Source: CAZVIK01 sp964627045 (GTDB lineage Bacteria > Acidobacteriota > Terriglobia > Bryobacterales > Bryobacteraceae). From it: a DNA stretch of 29,681 bases. Where the stretch lies: the NCBI GenBank assembly GCA_964627045.1, contig CAZVIK010000028.1:1-29681 (forward strand), in the 5' to 3' direction. The number at the start of each line of letters is the position of its first letter. The stretch's first letter is position 1. Below the pieces are notes generated by a model. It saw only the letters and a program-made list of their open reading frames with translations. It was not told the DNA's origin and did no database searches. The position numbers were made by a program, and so were the translations under genes. Positions 23,947 to 29,681 of the stretch are shown one piece after another.

Positions 23947-24402
23947 CTAGCCGAACGACCGTGTGTCGCCGGGGAACTGCATAGAGAGCGTCGCGCCGTA
24001 GCTAGAGACCAAGCGCCGGCCGATCAGCTTGGCCAGGCGCTTGTAGAAGGCCATTCCGCTGGCCGGGTCCTGTTCCAGGATTCCGCTCAGCCGGTCCTGC
24101 GGGATCTTGTAGACCGAGACCGGCACAAGGCACTCGGCCGATGCCGTGTAGGTCCCGCTGCCCGCCATGCTCGACCAGCCGACCGCCTCGCCGGGCTCGG
24201 TGACGATGCTGGAAAGCAGCCCCCCGCGCACGATGCTGAGGCGCAACCAGCCGCTGCGCAGGATATAGAGACGATCGGCCACATCGCCGGCGCGAAACAG
24301 GAACTCCCCCGGCGCGTGGGACTCCTCCACGGCGACGTGCGCGATCTCGCGTCGCGCCTGCTCGCTCACGTCTTGAAACAGGTAAGCGGACTCCAGAGAC
24401 AT
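23947..24402 (-). CDS. Stand-alone cyclic-nucleotide-binding domain protein (no HTH)
   Basis: Protein of 151 residues made of a single cNMP-binding beta-roll with its helices. It has ESHAPGEFLFRAGDVADRLYILRSGWLRLS, the GEAVGWSSM segment in place of the usual phosphate-binding cassette, and a helix YKRLAKLIGRRL. CRP/FNR regulators are ~210-240 residues and carry a C-terminal HTH; here the chain stops after the dimer-like helix, so it cannot bind DNA in the usual way. A GGAGGG ribosome binding site lies 3-8 bases before the ATG, and the gene starts 8 bp after the formate-THF ligase stop. Its stop lies in the duplicated sequence near the assembly gap but is present in both copies. Confidence 0.8.
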   Translation of the reverse strand: MSLESAYLFQDVSEQARREIAHVAVEESHAPGEFLFRAGDVADRLYILRSGWLRLSIVRGGLLSSIVTEPGEAVGWSSMAGSGTYTASAECLVPVSVYKIPQDRLSGILEQDPASGMAFYKRLAKLIGRRLVSSYGATLSMQFPGDTRSFG

Positions 24403-24410
24403 GCGCCCTC

Positions 24411-26177
24411 CTAAAATAGGCCGGTTACTTTCCCGGTCGCCGTATCCACGTCCACGCGGCGGAAGCCCGGGTTGGAAGACGTGCCGGGCATCAGGCTGAT
24501 GCTGCCGGCGCACGGGCACAGAAACCTCGCACCGGAGTACACCAATACGTCCCGAATCGGGAGGACCCACCCCCGCGGCACGCCCTTCAGCGCGGGGTCG
24601 TGGCTCAGGCTGAGGTGCGTCTTCACCATCATCGTGGCAAAGTTGTCGAAACGGCGATCGGCTTCCAGGGCCCTCGCCTTCGAGTCCGCCTCCGGGCTCC
24701 AGGCGACGCCGTCAGCCCCGTAGACCTCACGGGCGATCAGTTCGACCCGGTCGCGCAGCTTCATCTCTAACGGGTAAAGGTGGCGGAAATCGACCGGATC
24801 GTTGCAGGCGTCGGCGACGACGTCGGCCAGTTCGAGCGCCCCTTCGCCCCCTCGCGACCAGTGATCCGAGGTGGCGCACCGGGCTCCGGCGGCCTCGGCG
24901 GCCCGCCGCACCAAGGCGATTTCGTCCGGGGTGTCGGTGGTGAACCGGTTGATGCAGACCACCGGGTTGATCCCCGACTTTCGGATCACCCGGATGTGAT
25001 GCAGCATGTTGGCGAGCCCCCTCTCGACCAACTTCATGTCCTCGCGCGAGTAGGCGTCCGGCAGCGTCAGCCCAGCCGCGACCTTCGGCCCGCCTCCGTG
25101 CATCTTGAGCGAACGAATCGTTGTGGTGAGCACGGAAACGTTGGGGCGCAGCCCGCTGTACCGGCACTTCACGTTCCAGAACTTCTCGAACCCGATATCG
25201 GCGGCGAAGCCGCTTTCGGTCACGTGATAGTCGAAAAGCTTCAATCCGACGCGGTCGCCGATGATGGAGGATTGTCCCACGGCGATGTTGGCGAACGGGC
25301 CGGCGTGAACCAGGCAAGGCTGGTATTCGGCCGTGCTGCACAGCGTGGGGTTGATGGCGTTGCGCATCCAGGCGCACATGGCGCCGGCGACTTCCAGGTC
25401 CGCCGTGGTGACGGGATTGCCGCGCTTGTCGTAGGCCACCGTAATCTCACCCAGGCGCTGGCGCAGGTCGGCCAGGTCCAACACGATCGACAGAATCGCC
25501 ATCAACTCGCTGCTCGCGGCCACGCCGAACTTGGACTGCATCATGTAGCCGTCCTGGCGGTCGCCGATGCCGATGATAATATTGCGCAGGGCCTGGGCGC
25601 AGAAGTCCAGCACCCATCCCATCTCCACCCGGCAGGGGTCCACATCCAAGCGGCGCATGCCGGTGAGCCGCTGGAGTTGCTCGTCGGTGTAGTTGCGCTC
25701 ATGCTGCATCCGCGCGGTGAGTGCCACCATGGCCAGGTTGTGGGCGTTCATGACGTCGTTAATGTCGCCGGTGAGCCCCATGGAGAACTCGGTCATGGGG
25801 ATCAACAGCGCCCGCCCGCCGCCGGCCGCCGTGCCCTTGATGTTCATCGTCGGGCCGCCGGAAGGCTGGCGGAGACAGCCTCCGGCGTTCAACCCCCGGC
25901 GACCCAATCCCTGGATCAGCCCGAGAGCCGTGGTGCTCTTGCCTTCCCCCAGCGGCGTCGGCGTGATGGCCGTCACCTCGATGTACCTGCCGTCGGGCTT
26001 GGATTTCAACCGCTCGATGATCTTGAGAAAATCGAGCTTGCATACACGCCCCATCGGAATCAGTTCTTCCGGCTCCAATCCGAGCCGGTCGCGCCATTGG
26101 CCCGGTGTGGGCAAGCCCCTTTCGGCGGCCTCGGCGATCTGCCAATCCTGGAGGGGAGCGTCATGAAGAGAAGTCAT
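24411..26177 (-). CDS. fhs: Formate-tetrahydrofolate ligase
   Basis: Cytoplasmic ATP-dependent enzyme joining formate and THF to 10-formyl-THF. The product is 588 residues, slightly longer than the usual ~555-560. The P-loop is TPLGEGKST (74-82). Other family segments are RQPSGGPTMNIKGTAAGGG (a variant of the usual RQPSLGP stretch), LTGDINDVMNAHNL, FANIAVGQSSIIGD, SGFAADIGFEKF and the C-terminal FLCPCAGSISLMPG. It leads an operon with the cyclic-nucleotide-binding gene 8 bp downstream. With the MetF-MetV fusion nearby it gives two folate one-carbon steps. No CO dehydrogenase/acetyl-CoA synthase genes are visible, so acetogenesis is not supported. Confidence 0.94.
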   Translation of the reverse strand: MTSLHDAPLQDWQIAEAAERGLPTPGQWRDRLGLEPEELIPMGRVCKLDFLKIIERLKSKPDGRYIEVTAITPTPLGEGKSTTALGLIQGLGRRGLNAGGCLRQPSGGPTMNIKGTAAGGGRALLIPMTEFSMGLTGDINDVMNAHNLAMVALTARMQHERNYTDEQLQRLTGMRRLDVDPCRVEMGWVLDFCAQALRNIIIGIGDRQDGYMMQSKFGVAASSELMAILSIVLDLADLRQRLGEITVAYDKRGNPVTTADLEVAGAMCAWMRNAINPTLCSTAEYQPCLVHAGPFANIAVGQSSIIGDRVGLKLFDYHVTESGFAADIGFEKFWNVKCRYSGLRPNVSVLTTTIRSLKMHGGGPKVAAGLTLPDAYSREDMKLVERGLANMLHHIRVIRKSGINPVVCINRFTTDTPDEIALVRRAAEAAGARCATSDHWSRGGEGALELADVVADACNDPVDFRHLYPLEMKLRDRVELIAREVYGADGVAWSPEADSKARALEADRRFDNFATMMVKTHLSLSHDPALKGVPRGWVLPIRDVLVYSGARFLCPCAGSISLMPGTSSNPGFRRVDVDTATGKVTGLF

Positions 26178-26298
26178 AGTCGATTGCCGCTCATGTGGTC
26201 ACAGGCCGCGAAGTCCCAGCCGGCCCGCCGCACAGTTCCGCAAAAACCTGGCGGCTGCGCGACTGCATGCATTCACCCATCTCGTGATAGTTCAAGGC

Positions 26299-26304
26299 AT
26301 TATA
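26299..26304 (-). promoter_or_regulatory. TATAAT -10 upstream of fhs
   Basis: Perfect -10 hexamer on the minus strand in the 274-bp gap between fhs and the divergent glycosyltransferase gene. Transcription would start near 26292, giving a leader of about 115 bases with several GC-rich pairing segments. No clear -35 and no recognised riboswitch class. The rest of this gap shows nothing else I can support. Confidence 0.35.
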
Positions 26305-26451
26305 CACCTGCCGTCGCTGCAGAGCCCGTGATACCCTAATGTGGCGACCGCGACCCGCGGCCGGAGGCGGCGAAGCCGGACCCGGCGCGCGTTGCCACAA
26401 GACCGAACGGCGCGCAGCGGACACGCGGGGATCCGGTCAAGTGGCCGTGCC

Positions 26452-27708
26452 ATGAATACTCTTGCGTCTTTGCTCGCCAGACACACCGGCTGGCTAATCT
26501 TCTTGCTCGCGTTCCTGCTCAGGTTGGTCTACATCTTCGGCCGTCAGACTTATATGAGCATTGAAGAAGCGGAATTGGTGCAGGTGGCGCGCACTCTCGC
26601 CGATTCGGGGGATTTCGCGTCTCCGTTTCGCTTCGATACCGGATTCACCGCGCACGTCGCCCCGGTCTACCCCTTTCTTCTGAGTCTGGTGTACCGCGTG
26701 TTCGGCCACGCCGCTCAGGGACAGGTCATCCAGGAAGTCCTGTACTCGTGCATCTCGTCGGGTCAGTTCGCCCTTCTACCGTCGGTCGCCTCCGCCGGCG
26801 GACTTCGGCGGTGGACGGGAATCGCCGCCGGCCTGTTGGGGGCCATGTTGCCCCTGCGGCTCTGGATGGAAACCAAGGGGAGTTGGGAGTCGGCGTTGGT
26901 GGGCCTGCTCTTTCTCATCGCCTCCCGGGAAACCCTGGCTCTGTGGAAACGCCCCGCTCCCACCTGGCAGCGAGCAATCGGCCTGGGACTTCTGTGGGGA
27001 CTGGCCCTGCTCGCCGGACCGGCTCTTGTTTTGGTCTTTGCGGCGATGCTGGCGGTCTGGGCCGTAGCCCGACGGTCCGGAGATGGACGAATCGGCGCGC
27101 GGGCCGTGTTGACGGCGATCTGCGGCGTGGCGATCGTCGTTCTCCCCTGGATCGTGCGGAACCACGTACGCCTGGGCGGCGTCTTCTGGGTGCGCAGCAA
27201 TCTTGGCCTGGAACTGGCGGTGTCGAACAACCGGTTGGCCGCCCCGACCCAGGCCGGGAATGCCGCTGAGTGGGGGCGTATCCCGCATCCGTTCTCGTCG
27301 GATTCCGAGCGCCGGCGGGTCGTCGAACTGGGGGAACTGGCTTACAACCGCGTGAAACTAAGTGAGGCCCTGGATTGGATCCGCCACAACCCGGGCCGCT
27401 TCGCCGGCCTGACCGCCGTCCGAGCCCTGAGGTTCTGGTTCCCCGCGGCGAATCGACCATCGCAGAACTATGCCTATTGGGGCCTCGTGCTGGCCGCGAT
27501 TCTGGGACTCTACCGGGCGTGGCGGCTGAGAACGGCAATCGCCGTCTGGGTGGCGATCGCCTGGGCGTGTTACCCGCTGATGTACTACTTCATCCAGGCC
27601 GATCCTCGATATCCCTATCCGTTGCATTGGACATTCCTGTTGATGGCCGCGTGCGCGTTTTGGCCGGGCCGGCGTTCGCCATCGGACGAGATGACCTCCG
27701 CGCGTTGA
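26452..27708 (+). CDS. GT39/ArnT-like membrane glycosyltransferase
   Basis: Polytopic inner-membrane protein of 418 residues with about 10-11 hydrophobic segments. The first periplasmic loop after TM1 carries acidic residues (MSIEEAELVQVARTLADSGDF), as in GT-C fold enzymes, where an Asp/Glu there is catalytic. These use polyprenyl-phosphate sugars to modify proteins, lipids or polysaccharides. The last membrane part, YPLMYYFIQADPRYPYPLHW, is typical of the family. The ATG at 26452 starts just before TM1; the frame continues upstream to 26341 with Arg-rich sequence that looks non-coding. The deacetylase gene follows 44 bp later, suggesting a surface-glycan pair. Confidence 0.85.
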   Translation: MNTLASLLARHTGWLIFLLAFLLRLVYIFGRQTYMSIEEAELVQVARTLADSGDFASPFRFDTGFTAHVAPVYPFLLSLVYRVFGHAAQGQVIQEVLYSCISSGQFALLPSVASAGGLRRWTGIAAGLLGAMLPLRLWMETKGSWESALVGLLFLIASRETLALWKRPAPTWQRAIGLGLLWGLALLAGPALVLVFAAMLAVWAVARRSGDGRIGARAVLTAICGVAIVVLPWIVRNHVRLGGVFWVRSNLGLELAVSNNRLAAPTQAGNAAEWGRIPHPFSSDSERRRVVELGELAYNRVKLSEALDWIRHNPGRFAGLTAVRALRFWFPAANRPSQNYAYWGLVLAAILGLYRAWRLRTAIAVWVAIAWACYPLMYYFIQADPRYPYPLHWTFLLMAACAFWPGRRSPSDEMTSAR

Positions 27709-27752
27709 TCTGAGGGGGCACGGCGCAGACCGCCTCATATCATGTCGGTGTG

Positions 27753-28031
27753 ATGCTCCGGGGAAAGCGCGACCTGTTGGCGGGCGCCCTCTGCGGCCTT
27801 GGCCTCCCGCAACTGCTGGGCCGCGTTCCATCGCGCGATGTGCTGGTGGTCCTAAACTACCACCGCATCGGCGATCCGCGCGACGACGAATTCGACCCCG
27901 GCGTCTTTTCCGCTACGGCCGGCGAATTCGACGAGCAGATCTCGTATCTGAAACGCGAGGGCGCGCTGGTACCGCTTGCCGCCCCGCTCGCTTACACCTA
28001 TGTAAGCAAAACCACGGGGGGCCCGCGATAG
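27753..28031 (+). CDS. Polysaccharide deacetylase, N-terminal part (broken by assembly gap)
   Basis: First fragment of a NodB-type carbohydrate esterase. It starts MLRGKRDLLAGALCG (an alternative GTG lies one codon earlier). It has the family's early strand VLVVLNYHRIGDP and runs reliably to about base 27980. The stretch 27981 to about 28045 is a degraded copy of 28084 onwards, so the stop at 28029-28031 is an artefact. Joining 27980 to 28084 keeps the frame and gives YLKREGALVPLAATLAFIEG, a natural continuation. Enzymes of this class remove N-acetyl groups from surface or exopolysaccharides. Confidence 0.75.
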   Translation: MLRGKRDLLAGALCGLGLPQLLGRVPSRDVLVVLNYHRIGDPRDDEFDPGVFSATAGEFDEQISYLKREGALVPLAAPLAYTYVSKTTGGPR

Positions 28032-28073
28032 CGGGTTTTTAAAAAATGATTTTGGGGAATTGTGAAAAAAAGG

Positions 28074-28083
28074 NNNNNNNNNN
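28074..28083. other. Assembly gap inside the deacetylase gene
   Basis: Ten N. About 60 bases on the left (27981-28040) match the first 60 bases on the right (28084-28143) with scattered errors, both containing CGCTCGCTT and AAACCAC in the same spacing. It is therefore an unmerged contig overlap with a low-quality left end, and the real gap is zero. Confidence 0.85.
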
Positions 28084-28767
28084 GCCACGCTCGCTTTCAT
28101 CGAAGGAAGCGAAACCACAGGGCGGCCGCGCTATCGCGTTTTGATCACCTTCGATGACGGCTATCTGGACAACTTCGAAACGACGTTCCCCATCTTACGT
28201 GGCCACGGGGCGCAGGCCGTATTTCTCCTTTGCACCGGGATGGTTGGTTCCAGCCGCCTGCAATGGTGGGACCAGATCGCCTGGCTGATGGGGAACGCCC
28301 GCCGGCGGCGCTTTTCGCTGTCCGTGCCGGCGCCGCTCCCGGTCGACGTCGACCGCGATGGTCCGTCAAGGAGTCTCCGGAACGTCATCCGGCATTTCAA
28401 GCGGCCGGACAATGCCGATCCCGGCGGCTTCCAGTCGGCCCTCGCCGAGGCATGCTACGCCTCTGATCTTCCCGAAGCGCGCCGCCGTTTTCTGAGTTGG
28501 GACGAAGCTCTCGCTATGAAACAGGGAGGGATGGCGGTTGGCTCCCACACCTGTTCCCATCGCATTCTGAGCTCGCTGCCCCTGGAGCAACAACGCTGGG
28601 AATTGACTGAATCGCCGGCGATCCTCCATCAGAGGTCGGGCGTGGCGCCGGATATTCTGCCTTACCCGGTTGGGGAGCCGTCCTCGTTCGGTGAGCTTAC
28701 CCGTCAGATTGCCCGGGAGGCCGGCCATCGGGCCGCGTTTTCCTTCTACGGCGGCGTGAACCGGTAG
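28084..28767 (+). pseudogene. Polysaccharide deacetylase, main catalytic part, ended by in-frame TAG
   Basis: Continuation of the fragment at 27753. The NodB domain is clear: LITFDDGYLDNFETTFPIL (motif 1, with the metal-binding Asp pair), GSHTCSHRILSSL (motif 2 with both metal His) and ILPYPVGEPSSF (motif 3 region). Joined, the protein reaches about 303 residues before a TAG at 28765-28767. That TAG falls in the conserved end FYGGVNR, and the same frame goes on with GNMSRWDVRRIAVDG for another 37 codons to a TGA at 28876-28878, so the last part of the normal protein is cut off. It may be a point mutation or a sequencing error; all catalytic residues precede it. Confidence 0.7.
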
Positions 28768-28878
28768 GGAAACATGAGCCGGTGGGACGTGCGGCGCATT
28801 GCCGTGGACGGCCGATCGGCGGACCGTTTCCGCCTTCAGAACGCCGTCTGCCGCGTCGCCGCCCGTGACTGGCCTTGA
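28768..28878 (+). pseudogene. C-terminal remnant of the polysaccharide deacetylase
   Basis: In-frame tail after the TAG: GNMSRWDVRRIAVDGRSADR and a short helix, ending at TGA. An ATG at 28774 exists but has no ribosome binding site. The DVRRIAVD pattern is the usual C-terminus of this deacetylase subfamily, so this is part of the same gene and not a separate one. Confidence 0.55.
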
Positions 28879-28981
28879 GGCTTCCCGCCGAGACGGCGGT
28901 AGCGCTGTCCCACGCGCAACGCCGTCAGGATTTCGGTCAACCGCAATCCCGCGCGCACGAGTAGTGGACAATCGGCCATCT

Positions 28982-29003
28982 ACGAGTGCGATGTGGCACT
29001 CGT
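28982..29003. terminator. Perfect stem-loop downstream of the deacetylase
   Basis: ACGAGTGC (28982-28989) and GCACTCGT (28996-29003) form a perfect 8-bp stem with a 6-base loop, about 100 bp after the deacetylase end. No T-tract follows. It may terminate the glycosyltransferase-deacetylase transcript. Confidence 0.3.
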
Positions 29004-29240
29004 CACCCCGCCGGAGCCGCTCGGCGCCGGCGGCGCCGTCAAACGGCCCCAGTTCGGACAACCGGCCAGGCTGCGCCGGCTAAAGAAGCCCCCAGGTCAA
29101 TCCCAGCGCGGACCGAACAGCGGGCATTGGATCGGACTTAGCCAAACGGTGCAGAAAGCTCCGGGCAACCCCCACGCCGATCAGGCGAGGCCCCCTGTAC
29201 GCACCGCGAGTTGAGATAATATTCAACCTGAGGTGCTGCT

Positions 29241-29681
29241 TTGGAACCAGAACCAGTGATCGTCCGAGTGGGTCGTTCCCTGACTCGACGGAGTATGACA
29301 TTTTACCTGGTGTTGGCCAGCACGTTGTTTGTCTCCCTCGCTGTGAACAGCACGTACACAAACCGACCATGTAGCTCCAATGGGCAATGGCCCCCGCCAC
29401 GAAAAAAAATCCCCTGTTCCCAGCGGCAGAAAACAAAGGCCGGTGCCGGTTGCGGCGCTCAAGGGCGAATCGCCTTTCTCTGTCTGGGCTGGCGGCGCTC
29501 CGGGAAAAAGCGCGTCCTTCGCGCCACTCCACAGTCCGCATTCAAAATTGGACGGATTCCCTTCGGCGTTTCAAGCCGATCTTTTGCACTTGCGCTCCTC
29601 CCCCTCCGCTTTTCTCTCTTTTCCCGCATCACTGCGCAATTTTTCTCTTTCAGTTCTCAAGAGAAAGCGCTAGGGCAAGCG
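29241..29681 (+). CDS. Doubtful open frame running off the right edge
   Basis: Starting from a TTG with GAGGTG upstream, this frame stays open for 147 codons to the window end. Its first 40 residues include one possible membrane helix (MTFYLVLASTLFVSLAVN); the rest is basic and low in protein character. A TAATAT at 29216-29221 could be its -10. Third-position GC is much lower than in the neighbouring genes. I do not recognise it and it may be non-coding. The 360 bp before it (28879-29240) hold no gene I can support. Confidence 0.12.
   Translation, partial: MEPEPVIVRVGRSLTRRSMTFYLVLASTLFVSLAVNSTYTNRPCSSNGQWPPPRKKIPCSQRQKTKAGAGCGAQGRIAFLCLGWRRSGKKRVLRATPQSAFKIGRIPFGVSSRSFALALLPLRFSLFSRITAQFFSFSSQEKALGQA

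Noticed and set aside
19396..26177. Wood-Ljungdahl acetogenesis cluster
   Set aside because: Only Fhs and MetF-MetV are present; no CODH/ACS, corrinoid protein or methyltransferase genes are visible.
26178..26298. Possible tetrahydrofolate riboswitch in the fhs leader
   Set aside because: The leader has GC-rich pairing segments but I could not match the conserved core of either known THF riboswitch class.
24780..26339. Plus-strand frame of 519 codons opposite fhs
   Set aside because: Antisense shadow of formate-THF ligase; contains no recognisable fold.
29080..29541. Minus-strand frame of 153 codons near the right edge
   Set aside because: No recognisable domain, no ribosome binding site at a sensible start, and mixed composition; not strong enough to call a gene.

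Overview
The window is a GC-rich, gene-dense bacterial chromosome segment. It carries 20 intact or near-intact genes, one EmrB-type gene cut by the left edge, and one polysaccharide deacetylase gene broken by an assembly gap. Gene content suggests a soil Acidobacteriota of the Solibacter/Bryobacter type: an NtrC-type two-component system beside ABC-efflux genes, a Tat-exported Gfo/Idh/MocA protein, an MFS-like spermidine-synthase fusion, a MetF-MetV fusion and an AMP-ligase/carrier/thioesterase protein. This taxonomic guess rests on gene style only. Two 10-N gaps with degraded, duplicated flanks show that this is a draft assembly.

Layout. (1) 1-3497, minus strand: a tolC-emrA-emrB tripartite drug efflux operon, with emrB running off the left edge. 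(2) 3585-6597: dodecin (+), a secreted GlcG/HbpS-like protein (-), a coiled-coil PilZ protein (-) and a sugar isomerase-like TIM-barrel protein (+). A REP-like palindrome lies between the convergent dodecin and GlcG genes. (3) 6734-11430, plus strand: periplasmic adaptor, ABC ATPase, sigma-54 response regulator and histidine kinase, preceded by a plausible sigma-54 promoter and an inverted-repeat enhancer site. No ABC permease is present. (4) 11438-21018, minus strand: eight collinear genes. In transcription order they are a MetF-MetV methylenetetrahydrofolate reductase, a membrane spermidine-synthase fusion, a Tat-exported oxidoreductase, a DsbD/SafE-like membrane protein, a polyferredoxin, a small anchored periplasmic protein with an EF-hand-like loop, an MFS carrier, and a second permease-less ABC ATPase translationally coupled to the MFS gene. 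(5) 21131-23791, plus strand: an adenylation-carrier-thioesterase protein whose thioesterase nucleophile is Cys. (6) 23947-26177, minus strand: formate-tetrahydrofolate ligase followed 8 bp later by a stand-alone cyclic-nucleotide-binding protein. (7) 26452-28878, plus strand: a GT39-like membrane glycosyltransferase and the deacetylase, split by an artefactual gap and carrying an in-frame TAG near its C-terminus. (8) 28879-29681: no convincing gene; GC falls towards the right edge.

How genes may work together. Formate-THF ligase and the MetF-MetV fusion sit 3.4 kb apart and supply two steps of folate one-carbon metabolism, from formate to methyl-THF. The cyclic-nucleotide-binding protein may sense state for that pathway. 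The SafE-like, polyferredoxin and anchored proteins form an overlapping three-gene module that looks like a membrane redox or metal-handling assembly, reminiscent of the FixG/FixH/SafE group of cbb3-oxidase maturation but not identical to it. No tRNA, rRNA, CRISPR array or intact insertion sequence was seen.
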